From Gammaproteobacteria bacterium (GTDB taxonomy: Bacteria; Pseudomonadota; Gammaproteobacteria; Pseudomonadales; Halieaceae), in NCBI GenBank assembly GCA_002748505.1, contig PDSN01000094.1, positions 1-15,676 on the forward strand: a DNA stretch of 15,676 nt, in the 5' to 3' direction. Numbering within the stretch: the stretch's first letter is position 1; every line of letters begins with the position of its first letter. Below the pieces are notes generated by a model. It had not been told where the DNA came from, searched no databases, and saw nothing but the letters and a program-made list of their open reading frames with translations. A program made the translations under genes and the position numbers. Positions 1 to 7,239 of this stretch are shown here, in pieces.

Positions 1-438
1 CCGATTTTTGGCGATATCGTATACAACTCCGTCATCGCCCGTTTCTCCCGCACCCTGGCGACCACCTTTGCCGCGGGTGTACCCCTGGTAGAAGCGCTGG
101 AAAGCACCGCCGGCGCTGCGGGTAATTCGGTGTATACCAAGGCCATTAACCAGATCCGCGATGATGTCACCACCGGCTCGTCGCTGTATAACTCCATCAG
201 AACCACCGGCCTGTTTCCCCATATGCTGTTGCAGATGGTACAAATTGGCGAGGAGTCCGGTTCTCTGGATGAAATGCTGGACAAGGTCGCCAATCACTAC
301 GAAGAAGCCGTAGACAACGCAGTCGACAGCTTAAGCTCACTGATGGAGCCGATGATTATGTCTGTTTTAGGTGTACTCGTTGGCGGCTTGATGGTGGCGA
401 TGTACCTGCCTATCTTTATGCTGGGTTCTGTGGTTTGA
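1..438 (+). CDS. pilC: PilC, type IV pilus inner-membrane platform protein (5'-truncated by window edge)
   Basis: The reading frame is open from base 1 and gives the last 145 residues of a GspF/PilC-family protein. PilC is the polytopic inner-membrane platform that couples the PilB and PilT ATPases to pilus assembly and retraction. The second GspF domain is visible: a stretch beginning NSVIARFSRTLATTF, an acidic GEESGSLDEMLDKVA segment typical of the cytoplasmic helices, and a C-terminal hydrophobic segment of about 25 residues (from about residue 118) that ends the protein. Full-length members have about 400 residues, so roughly the first two thirds lie outside the window. The stop codon overlaps the TTG start of pilD, the usual pilB-pilC-pilD order. 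Family assignment is secure; the missing N-terminus cannot be judged. Confidence 0.93.
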   Translation, partial: PIFGDIVYNSVIARFSRTLATTFAAGVPLVEALESTAGAAGNSVYTKAINQIRDDVTTGSSLYNSIRTTGLFPHMLLQMVQIGEESGSLDEMLDKVANHYEEAVDNAVDSLSSLMEPMIMSVLGVLVGGLMVAMYLPIFMLGSVV

Positions 439-1304
439 TCGACACCTTCAACCAATACCCGCTGTTGGTCGGCGCTGTAGTGCTGGCACTGGGTCTGATT
501 GTGGGCAGCTTTTTAAACGTGGTCGCTTATCGCCTGCCACTGATACTTGAGCGCCAATGGCGGCGGGATTGTTGCGAACTGCTTGAGGTCGGTGACGAGC
601 AGAGCGAGCAAAAAGACACTTTTAACCTCGCTTTTCCCAATTCTCACTGCCCCAATTGTGAGGCAGCTATTAAGCCCTGGCAAAATATTCCCGTGGTCAG
701 CTATCTTTTGCTGAAGGGTCGCTGCGCCAATTGCCAAACGCGCATTTCGCCGCGCTATCCCATCGTCGAGTTAGTAACGGGTTTATTAAGCCTCGGCCTG
801 TATTGCCATTTTGGCCTGGGCTCGACACTTTTTGGGGCGCTGCTATTATTGTGGGTTTTAGTGGCACTGACGCTGATTGATTTTGACACCCAGCTGCTGC
901 CCGACAACCTCACCCTGCCCCTGTTGTGGCTGGGTCTGGTGTTTAACCTTTTTGCGGTTTTTACCCCAATAAAAGATGCGGTGCTCGGTGCGATGCTGGG
1001 CTATTTAGTACTGTGGTCGGTCTATTGGCTGTTTTTATTAGTCACCGGCAAACACGGCATGGGACACGGTGATTTTAAGCTGCTCGCAGCGCTGGGGGCG
1101 TGGCTGGGCTGGCACACCGTCCCGCTGATTATTCTGCTGTCCTCATTGGTGGGCGCGGTTGTGGGTTCACTGCTATTGTTGCTGGACAAAAACCGCCGCG
1201 GCCAGCCCATGCCCTTTGGCCCCTATCTCGCGGGCGCCGGCTTGATTGCGCTGGTCTGGGGACAGGATATTCTGACAAGATTTTTCCCAGGCATCAGTCC
1301 ATGA
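435..1304 (+). CDS. pilD: PilD, prepilin leader peptidase / N-methyltransferase
   Basis: This 289-residue A24-family aspartic peptidase cleaves the leader of type IV prepilins and type II secretion pseudopilins and methylates the new N-terminal residue, in the inner membrane. The N-terminal hydrophobic segment holds GSFLNVV (about 24-30). The cytoplasmic loop has the two zinc-binding cysteine pairs C72/C75 and C97/C100. The candidate catalytic aspartates are D149 in LIDFD and D213 in GHGDFK. Several membrane segments follow, and PFGPYLA lies near the C-terminus. The length equals that of pseudomonad PilD. The start is a TTG at 435 whose bases overlap the pilC stop (TTGA). No in-frame ATG lies near the N-terminus, so a rare start with translational coupling is the best reading. 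Its own stop overlaps the coaE start. Confidence 0.95.
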   Translation: MIDTFNQYPLLVGAVVLALGLIVGSFLNVVAYRLPLILERQWRRDCCELLEVGDEQSEQKDTFNLAFPNSHCPNCEAAIKPWQNIPVVSYLLLKGRCANCQTRISPRYPIVELVTGLLSLGLYCHFGLGSTLFGALLLLWVLVALTLIDFDTQLLPDNLTLPLLWLGLVFNLFAVFTPIKDAVLGAMLGYLVLWSVYWLFLLVTGKHGMGHGDFKLLAALGAWLGWHTVPLIILLSSLVGAVVGSLLLLLDKNRRGQPMPFGPYLAGAGLIALVWGQDILTRFFPGISP

Positions 1305-1906
1305 GTGATTTTGTTGTGGGTTTAACCGGCGGTATTGGCAGCGGTAAATCCGCCGCCAGTGACTACTTCGCCACAAAAGGTATTACTGTTGTCGATGCAG
1401 ATGTGGTCGCAAGAGACATCGTGCAAGCCGGCACAGCCGCTCTTGCAGCTATCGCTCAGCGCTACGGCAAGGATATTCTATTGGATGATGGCGCACTCAA
1501 CCGCGCCGAGCTGCGCAGCATTGTGTTTGCCGATGCGCGCGAGCGGCAATGGCTGGAGGGCTTGACGCATCCCTTAATCAACAGACAAATCGAGCAGCAA
1601 CTACAAAACGCCATATCAGATTACGCCATCCTGAGTTCACCCCTGTTACTGCAAAACGCGCAGCAAACCCATTGCGACAAAATTATTGTGATGGATGTGC
1701 CCGAAACCACCCAGCTTGAGCGCGCCATGGCGCGCGATGATAACGATGAGGCACAGGTAAAACGTATTATGGCGGCGCAAATGGGTCGTGAACAGCGTTT
1801 AGAAAAAGCCGATTTCATCCTGGACAATACCACCTCGCCAGCGGCGCTGTATCAGCAGATCGATAAACTACATCCGCAACTTTTAGCGCTTAGCAGCACT
1901 AATTGA
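1301..1906 (+). CDS. coaE: CoaE, dephospho-CoA kinase
   Basis: CoaE catalyses the last step of coenzyme A synthesis, ATP-dependent phosphorylation of the 3'-hydroxyl of dephospho-CoA, in the cytosol. The 201-residue product has the Walker A loop GGIGSGKS (10-17), the conserved VDADVVARD segment after the second strand, a THPLI motif, and the lid/adenine region RAMARDDNDEAQV. The length is normal for the family. The ATG at 1301 overlaps the pilD stop (ATGA), and the P-loop lies nine residues in, as expected. An open frame extends upstream to 1100, but that part is the pilD coding region read in another frame. The gene overlaps the convergent mutT by 8 bases, and the yacG or zapD genes that often follow coaE in gammaproteobacteria are not here. 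Confidence 0.96.
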   Translation: MSDFVVGLTGGIGSGKSAASDYFATKGITVVDADVVARDIVQAGTAALAAIAQRYGKDILLDDGALNRAELRSIVFADARERQWLEGLTHPLINRQIEQQLQNAISDYAILSSPLLLQNAQQTHCDKIIVMDVPETTQLERAMARDDNDEAQVKRIMAAQMGREQRLEKADFILDNTTSPAALYQQIDKLHPQLLALSSTN

Positions 1907-2306
1907 GTTTCAGCAGCGCCGACAGGATTGGCCTGTTGGCGACGGGAAACTCATAGTCCACCAATTCATTTTTTGCCACAAAACGCAAAGGCTGACCTTC
2001 CAGCGCCTGGGGTTGCCCTGCAAATTCTTGCACGGTATGCACGCACAGCGTAACCTGCTTGTCGCCGTAGTCATGCTGAATATCCAGTAAAGGTTCGCTG
2101 CGCTTTACCGCAATACCAAGCTCTTCGCCCAGCTCTCGTACCAGGGCTTGTGCAACGGTTTCACCGGCCTCGACTTTACCGCCGGGAAACTCCCACAAGC
2201 CACCTTGATGCAAATGCTCGGCTCTTTTGGCAATGAGCACCTCACCGCGGGCGTTTTGCACGACACCCACGGCAACGACCACCGACTTAGCTGCGGTAGT
2301 CGGCAT
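1899..2306 (-). CDS. mutT: MutT-type Nudix hydrolase (8-oxo-dGTP diphosphatase)
   Basis: MutT removes 8-oxo-dGTP from the nucleotide pool and so prevents A:T to C:G transversions. The 135-residue product begins with a strand VVVAVGVVQ and contains LWEFPGGKVE followed by a complete Nudix box at residues 43-65 (G-x5-E-x7-RELGEELGI), with the metal-binding glutamates present. The length is close to E. coli MutT (129). There is no fused thiamine-phosphate synthase domain of the kind seen in some pseudomonad MutT proteins. The ATG at 2306 lies inside the argJ 3' end, a 20-base overlap, with no clear Shine-Dalgarno, so translation is probably coupled to argJ. Longer upstream extensions of this frame are argJ read out of frame. 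The exact Nudix substrate is inferred from the family. Confidence 0.92.
   Translation of the reverse strand: MPTTAAKSVVVAVGVVQNARGEVLIAKRAEHLHQGGLWEFPGGKVEAGETVAQALVRELGEELGIAVKRSEPLLDIQHDYGDKQVTLCVHTVQEFAGQPQALEGQPLRFVAKNELVDYEFPVANRPILSALLKLN
1917..1941 (+). other. Strong RNA hairpin just after the coaE stop, inside the mutT 3' end
   Basis: Ten bases after the coaE stop codon, + strand RNA can form a 10-bp stem (1917-1926 with 1932-1941, one G-U pair) with a 5-base loop. On the opposite strand the same sequence has one A-C mismatch. No T-run follows on either strand, so it is not a canonical intrinsic terminator. It could be a 3'-end or stability hairpin for the pilD-coaE transcript, or a by-product of the mutT coding sequence. 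Confidence 0.45.
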
Positions 2307-3507
2307 TGATAGACACGTAATCGTGGGACAGATCCGTGGTCCAAACACAGGCTTCAGCCTCACCCCGACCCAGGCGAATGCAGAGCTCAATATCTTCACA
2401 GGCCATCGCCGCCGCGCCCTGTTCTTCGGTGTAGTGACTGGCACGCGCGCCGCGCTCGGCAATCAATACGTCGTTAATCAGCAGGGAAACGGTATTGCCG
2501 TCAAGATCAGCAATGCCTGCGCGCCCCACTGCTGCGAGCACGCGTCCCCAGTTCGCATCCGAAGCAAATAGGGCCGTTTTGACCAGGGGCGAGTGGGCCA
2601 CGGTAAAGGCGACCTGCTCACATTCAGCCTCGCTGCGCCCCTGCGCGACGCGCACGGTCACAAACTTGCTGGCGCCCTCACCGTCGCGCACAATCTGCTG
2701 CGCCAGATCAATCGCAAGCTCGGTGATCGCCGCGGCAAGAATCATGCACTCATCACAGTCTAAACTGTCGATTAAGGTATTGTCCGCTTTGCCCGTGCTG
2801 ATCAGAACCGCCGCGTCATTGGTGGACGTGTCCCCATCGACGGTAATACGGTTAAAGCTGGCATTGACCGCGTCGCGCCACAGCGTTTGCAAGACATCTC
2901 GACTGACCCTGGCATCGGTGGCCACGTAGGCCAGCATGGTCGCCATATTGGGGCGAATCATGCCAGAGCCTTTGGCAATGCCGGTGACAGTTACGGTCTT
3001 GCCGTCTATTTCCAGGGTTAGTGAACGGCCTTTGGGACGGGTATCCGTGGTGAGAATTGCCGATGCCGCGCGCTGCCAGTTTTCCGCATGACAATTGGTC
3101 AGCGCCGCAGGAATCGCAGCGAGAAGTGTGTCCATCGGCAAATGTTCGCCAATAACGCCAGTAGAAAATGGTAAAACGCTCTGCGAATCCACCTCGGCGG
3201 CGGCCGCCAATACCTCACAGCTGCGCCTGGCATCACGTAAACCCTGCTCACCAGTGCCCGCATTGGCATTACCGGTGTTCACCAACAAATAACGCGGCGC
3301 AGCTTCACCTAAATGCGCTTTCGCCACGCTTACCGGTGCTGCGCAAAAGGTGTTTTGGGTAAATACCGCCGCCAGCTCAGAGCCCTGTGCAAGCTGCACA
3401 ACCAACACATCATCGCGCCCGGCTTGTTTGATGCCGGCCTGGGCAATGCCCAGCTCGACGCCGGCTACGGGCAATAACGGCGCTAACTTTCCTGAACCGG
3501 TAGCCAT
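2287..3507 (-). CDS. argJ: ArgJ, bifunctional glutamate N-acetyltransferase / ornithine acetyltransferase
   Basis: ArgJ transfers the acetyl group from N-acetylornithine to glutamate, recycling acetate in the cyclic arginine pathway; bifunctional members also use acetyl-CoA. The 406-residue product contains the self-cleavage site in AKGSGMIRPNMATMLAYVA. T190 follows A189 and is the expected new N-terminal nucleophile of the beta chain. NTGNANAGTG and the oxyanion-region STGVIGE motif are also present. The open frame runs upstream into secA, but the ATG at 3507 gives MATGSGKLAPLLPVAGVELG, a typical N-terminus and the usual family length of about 405. It starts one base after the secA stop, so coupling with secA is likely. 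Presence of ArgJ suggests the cyclic pathway rather than the ArgE-dependent linear one. Confidence 0.95.
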   Translation of the reverse strand: MATGSGKLAPLLPVAGVELGIAQAGIKQAGRDDVLVVQLAQGSELAAVFTQNTFCAAPVSVAKAHLGEAAPRYLLVNTGNANAGTGEQGLRDARRSCEVLAAAAEVDSQSVLPFSTGVIGEHLPMDTLLAAIPAALTNCHAENWQRAASAILTTDTRPKGRSLTLEIDGKTVTVTGIAKGSGMIRPNMATMLAYVATDARVSRDVLQTLWRDAVNASFNRITVDGDTSTNDAAVLISTGKADNTLIDSLDCDECMILAAAITELAIDLAQQIVRDGEGASKFVTVRVAQGRSEAECEQVAFTVAHSPLVKTALFASDANWGRVLAAVGRAGIADLDGNTVSLLINDVLIAERGARASHYTEEQGAAAMACEDIELCIRLGRGEAEACVWTTDLSHDYVSINADYRS

Positions 3508-3508
3508 A

Positions 3509-6223
3509 TCACAAACGCCCGTGGCACTGCTTGTATTTTTTACCCGAACCGCAGGGGCAGGGCTCATTGCGCCCTATTTTGCGCCCATCGCGTGTATAGG
3601 GTTGTTCTGGCGCAGCGGCCTGCTGAGGCGCCTGCTCCGCTGACTCCTGTGCCAAAGCCTGAGTTTTGGCGTGCTCAAACTGACGCTGTTCACGCGCAGC
3701 GGCCTCCTGGCGCTGCTGTTCGATCTGCGCTGCCTCATCCGGATGCTGCACCTGTACATGACACAAAAAGCGGGTTACTTCGCGTTTTAAGTTGTTGAGT
3801 AATTCCTCAAACAACTCAAACGCCTCGCGCTTGTACTCCTGCTTGGGGTTTTTCTGCGCATAACTGCGCAGGCCAATACCCTGGCGTAAATGATCCATGG
3901 TCGCCAGATGCTCCTTCCACAACGTATCGAGCACCTGCAACATGATTTGCTGCTCGACCTTGCGCATCTGCGGCCCCACCAGTTCGCTCTTGGCCTGATA
4001 GGCATCGCCAATCGCGCTGACGATGCGCTCGCGCAGGGCATCCTCGTGCAGATTGTCATCCTCATCCAGCCACTGCTGCACGGGCAGGGTAATGGCAAAT
4101 TCGTTTTCCAACTGGCGCTCAAGCCCGGGCACATCCCATTGCTCTTCCACGCTCATGGGTGGAATATGCTCGGAAATGGTTTCGTTCACCACATCGCCGC
4201 GGATATCCGTAATCATTTGGGATACATCCACTTCACCGAGTAATTCGTTGCGCTGTTGATAAATAATCTGACGCTGGTCGTTGGCCACGTCATCGTATTC
4301 GAGCAACTGCTTACGAATATTGAAGTTGCGCTCTTCTACTTTGCGCTGGGCGCGCTCAACCGAATTGGTAACCATGCGGTGCTCGATCGCTTCGCCCTTT
4401 TCCATGCCCACCATCTGCATAAAACCGCGCACCTTATCGCCGGCAAAGATACGCATCAGATTGTCTTCCAACGACAGATAAAAACGCGACAAACCCGCAT
4501 CGCCCTGACGCCCCGCACGACCGCGAAGCTGATTGTCGATACGACGCGATTCGTGGCGCTCAGTGCCCAAAATATGTAAACCACCCGCTGCCAGTACCTG
4601 ATCATGGCGTTTTTGCCAGGCCGCTTCAATTTCGGCTTTTTGCTCGTCGGAAATATCGCCCGCAGCTTTTATTTCCGCTTCTAAGTTACCCCCGAGCACA
4701 ATATCGGTACCGCGACCGGCCATATTGGTGGCGATGGTCACCACACCGGGGCGGCCTGCCTGGGCGATAATTTCCGCTTCCTGCTCGTGGTACTTCGCGT
4801 TGAGCACTTTATGCTCAATTTTTGCCTTTTGAAAACGACGCGACATTTCTTCGGAGGTTTCCACCGAAGCCGTGCCCACTAACACCGGCGCGCCCTGCTC
4901 CAAATAGGTTTTGACATCGGCAACAATGGCGTCGAATTTTTCCTCGGCGGACATATAGATCAAATCGTTGAGGTCTTTGCGCACCTGCGGTTTATTGGTG
5001 GGAATCACCAAGACTTCCAGACCGTAAATCTGCCTGAATTCAAAGGCTTCAGTATCTGCCGTGCCGGTCATGCCGCTGAGCTTGTCGTACAGGCGAAAAT
5101 AGTTCTGAAAGGTCGTGGACGCCAGGGTCTGACTCTCGCTTTGAATGGGCACACCTTCTTTTGCTTCAATCGCCTGGTGCAGCCCCTCGGACAAGCGGCG
5201 ACCAGGCATGGTACGACCCGTGTGCTCATCAATCAAAATGACCTGCCCGTCGCGCACCATGTACTCCACATCGCGGTGGAACAGAATATGCGCCCTGAGC
5301 CCGGAATAAACGTGGTGCAATAAATTCAGGTTGGTGGCCGCATACAGACTATCGCCCTCCGTAAGCAAACCGCTTTCAACCATTAATTCTTCGACGAACT
5401 GATGCCCTTCTTCGGTGAGCTCCACCTGACGCTGTTTTTCATCTACCGCGTAATGCCCGCCACTTTGACCTTCCTGCTCAGGCTTTAAGCGGGGAATAAA
5501 GGTGTTAATGGTTTTGTACAGTTCTGAGCTGTCTTCGGCGGCGCCGGAAATAATCAGTGGCGTGCGGGCTTCGTCGATTAAAATAGAGTCCACCTCATCG
5601 ACAATCGCAAAACTCAAATGACCCTGCATTTTGTCTTCCTGGCGAAACGCCATGTTGTCGCGCAGGTAGTCAAAACCAAATTCGTTGTTGGTACCGTAGA
5701 CTACATCGCAGTCGTAGGCTGCTTTCTTTTCTGCGGCGTTTTGGCCCGCGTGGATAACACCCACTGTCAACCCTAAAAATTCGTATAGGGGCCCCATCCA
5801 CTGCGCATCGCGACTGGCGAGATAATCATTCACCGTCACCAGATGCACACTGCCCTCACCCAGTGCGTTCAAGTACGTGGGCAGCGTCGCCACCAGGGTT
5901 TTACCTTCACCCGTACGCATTTCGGCGATTTTACCCTCGTGTAACACCATGCCACCGATTAACTGCACATCAAAATGACGCATGCCGAGCACACGCTCAC
6001 CGGCCTCTCTGACCACCGCAAAAGCCTCGGGCAACAGCGTATCTAAGCTTGCACCCTCCGCCAGGCGTGCGCGAAATTCCTCGGTTTTGGCGGCGAGTTC
6101 TGCGTCCGACAAAGCAGCAATGGACTCGGCCAGCTCATTGATTTTGCGCACGGTTTTGCCAAGACGCTTTAGTTCCCGCGAGTTGCGGGTGCCAAACACT
6201 TTTTTCAACAGTTTACTTAACAT
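3509..6223 (-). CDS. secA: SecA, preprotein translocase ATPase
   Basis: SecA drives post-translational export of unfolded preproteins through SecYEG. The 904-residue product aligns closely with E. coli SecA (901). Visible features are Walker A MRTGEGKT with K108, Walker B VDEVDSILIDEAR (DEVD about 209-212), the TNMAGRGTDIVLGG and QLRGRAGRQGDAG helicase-like motifs of NBD2, and a C-terminal zinc/SecB-binding tail CPCGSGKKYKQCHG with C889, C891, C900 and H901. A Gln/Ala-rich linker precedes the tail. Two in-frame ATGs occur at 6229 and 6223. The second is preferred because the only GGA-type Shine-Dalgarno is six bases before it and because MLSKLLKKVFG matches the E. coli start. argJ follows after one base. 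The leader holds a terminator-like hairpin (6249-6278). Confidence 0.97.
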   Translation of the reverse strand: MLSKLLKKVFGTRNSRELKRLGKTVRKINELAESIAALSDAELAAKTEEFRARLAEGASLDTLLPEAFAVVREAGERVLGMRHFDVQLIGGMVLHEGKIAEMRTGEGKTLVATLPTYLNALGEGSVHLVTVNDYLASRDAQWMGPLYEFLGLTVGVIHAGQNAAEKKAAYDCDVVYGTNNEFGFDYLRDNMAFRQEDKMQGHLSFAIVDEVDSILIDEARTPLIISGAAEDSSELYKTINTFIPRLKPEQEGQSGGHYAVDEKQRQVELTEEGHQFVEELMVESGLLTEGDSLYAATNLNLLHHVYSGLRAHILFHRDVEYMVRDGQVILIDEHTGRTMPGRRLSEGLHQAIEAKEGVPIQSESQTLASTTFQNYFRLYDKLSGMTGTADTEAFEFRQIYGLEVLVIPTNKPQVRKDLNDLIYMSAEEKFDAIVADVKTYLEQGAPVLVGTASVETSEEMSRRFQKAKIEHKVLNAKYHEQEAEIIAQAGRPGVVTIATNMAGRGTDIVLGGNLEAEIKAAGDISDEQKAEIEAAWQKRHDQVLAAGGLHILGTERHESRRIDNQLRGRAGRQGDAGLSRFYLSLEDNLMRIFAGDKVRGFMQMVGMEKGEAIEHRMVTNSVERAQRKVEERNFNIRKQLLEYDDVANDQRQIIYQQRNELLGEVDVSQMITDIRGDVVNETISEHIPPMSVEEQWDVPGLERQLENEFAITLPVQQWLDEDDNLHEDALRERIVSAIGDAYQAKSELVGPQMRKVEQQIMLQVLDTLWKEHLATMDHLRQGIGLRSYAQKNPKQEYKREAFELFEELLNNLKREVTRFLCHVQVQHPDEAAQIEQQRQEAAAREQRQFEHAKTQALAQESAEQAPQQAAAPEQPYTRDGRKIGRNEPCPCGSGKKYKQCHGRL

Positions 6224-6238
6224 GGACATTCCAGATAC

Positions 6239-6298
6239 TTAAAACGATAAAAACCCGCCGCGATGTTTATCGGGCAGGTGGTTTATAGAACGCAGCAT
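6239..6298 (-). other. Possible 19-codon leader reading frame upstream of secA
   Basis: An ATG eight bases after the M23 peptidase stop opens a 19-codon frame (MLRSINHLPDKHRGGFLSF) that ends with TAA 15 bases before the preferred secA start. It has no Shine-Dalgarno of its own and could only be reached by re-initiation from the upstream gene. The frame spans the whole secA leader hairpin. It shows no SecM-like arrest motif. It may be chance; it is listed because of its position. Confidence 0.2.
6249..6278 (-). terminator. Intrinsic-terminator-like hairpin between the M23 peptidase gene and secA
   Basis: On the - strand, CCTGCC pairs with GGCGGG (one G-U pair), stacked through a single bulged C on an inner CGAT/ATCG stem closed by an AAAC tetraloop. 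Five T residues follow immediately (6253 down to 6249), then another T-rich stretch. This is a good intrinsic terminator shape. It would stop or attenuate transcription coming from lpxC and the M23 gene before it enters secA. Confidence 0.6.
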
Positions 6299-6310
6299 TG
6301 CAAAGGTCAG
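6282..6310 (-). promoter_or_regulatory. Candidate sigma-70 promoter for secA-argJ-mutT
   Basis: CTGACC (6305-6310, four of six -35 matches) is separated by 17 bases from TATAAA (6282-6287, five of six -10 matches) on the - strand. The -35 overlaps the M23 stop codon. The predicted start, near 6275, falls inside the 5' arm of the leader hairpin, so transcripts from this promoter would lack part of the stem and might escape termination. This is consensus matching only. Confidence 0.35.
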
Positions 6311-7239
6311 CGGTGGGTGCGCCTTACATAACTGGAGGGGTCGACGTGGCGACCGTTTTTGAACACTTCAAAGTGAACGTGCGCGCCGGTAGAGCGCCCG
6401 GTTGAACCCATCAAAGCAATGGACTGACCTTTGCTGACCAGATCACCGACTTTGACCAGATTCTTTTTGTTGTGGGCGTAACGGGTAAAAACACCATCGC
6501 CGTGACTGATTTCTACCAGATAGCCGTAGCCGTTGCGTTTACTTGAGCGGGTCACCACACCCGCGGCAACCGCGACGATATCCGAGCCCTCCCTGCCGGC
6601 AAAATCAATCCCCTTGTGCATCGCGGGCTTGCCGGTAAAGGGATCAGTGCGACGACCGTAGTAGGATGAAATCCAACCTTTTTTGATCGGACGCCCGGAC
6701 AAATACACCTCGTTATCCAGGGCTTTCCCGGTGAGCAGCGCATTCAGTGCACCGAGCTGCTGCTCGCGGTCCAGCAGTTGTTGCGACAGCTCATCAAGTT
6801 CTAACATCAATGTGTCGCTGGAAAAATCAACTGCGCTGCGATCCAGCTCAGGCCCACCCAGTGCTGGCGCCTGACTGAAATCAAACTCGCCCGCATCCAG
6901 CGAAGCCACCGAGGTCAGGTGTTCGCCGAGGGCATCCAGGCGCAACAAACGCGCGCGCAGCTCCGCCACTTTCAGGGTAAGTGCCTTCAAGGTTTGCTGC
7001 ACAGACTGGCGCGCCTGGTGCAGTTCTTCCGATTGTGCCTCCACATCGGCCTGCATCCGGCTCAGCATCAGATTGCCCGCGGCGCGCTCTTCGTCATCCT
7101 GACTGCCGAGGTAATAGCCCAATGCCAGCATTCCCAGGGGCAAACCCACGCAGCATACCGACAGCAAGGCACGCGACCAGCGCCCTAATTCCAGGGAGCG
7201 CGACGCACCTTGTTTGCGGTTCAGCAGTATAATTTTCAT
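6307..7239 (-). CDS. Membrane-anchored M23 (LytM) zinc endopeptidase
   Basis: This 310-residue protein probably cleaves peptidoglycan crosslinks from the periplasmic face of the inner membrane. It has a basic N-terminus, one membrane segment (about 25-45), a Gln/Glu/Leu-rich coiled coil (about 55-170), then a C-terminal LytM domain. The M23 metal ligands are intact: H208 and D212 in HKGIDFAG, and H289 in HVHFEV. The accompanying H256 (RYAHN) and H287 are also present, so it should be active and not a degenerate EnvC/NlpD-type activator. The ATG at 7239 is the only start before an in-frame stop 18 bases upstream, yet no Shine-Dalgarno is visible. An M23 gene before secA is, as I recall, also found in pseudomonads. 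I give no gene symbol. Confidence 0.9.
   Translation of the reverse strand: MKIILLNRKQGASRSLELGRWSRALLSVCCVGLPLGMLALGYYLGSQDDEERAAGNLMLSRMQADVEAQSEELHQARQSVQQTLKALTLKVAELRARLLRLDALGEHLTSVASLDAGEFDFSQAPALGGPELDRSAVDFSSDTLMLELDELSQQLLDREQQLGALNALLTGKALDNEVYLSGRPIKKGWISSYYGRRTDPFTGKPAMHKGIDFAGREGSDIVAVAAGVVTRSSKRNGYGYLVEISHGDGVFTRYAHNKKNLVKVGDLVSKGQSIALMGSTGRSTGAHVHFEVFKNGRHVDPSSYVRRTHR

Noticed and set aside
1100..1300. N-terminal extension of coaE by 67 residues
   Set aside because: The extension is pilD sequence in another frame. The P-loop position and the ATGA junction support the start at 1301.
2307..2462. N-terminal extension of mutT
   Set aside because: It is argJ sequence read out of frame; the Nudix fold begins right after the ATG at 2306.
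6239..6298. SecM-like arrest peptide upstream of secA
   Set aside because: The 19-codon frame has no signal sequence and no RAGP-like arrest motif, and the M23 protein C-terminus has none either. Only an attenuator-type role remains as a hypothesis.
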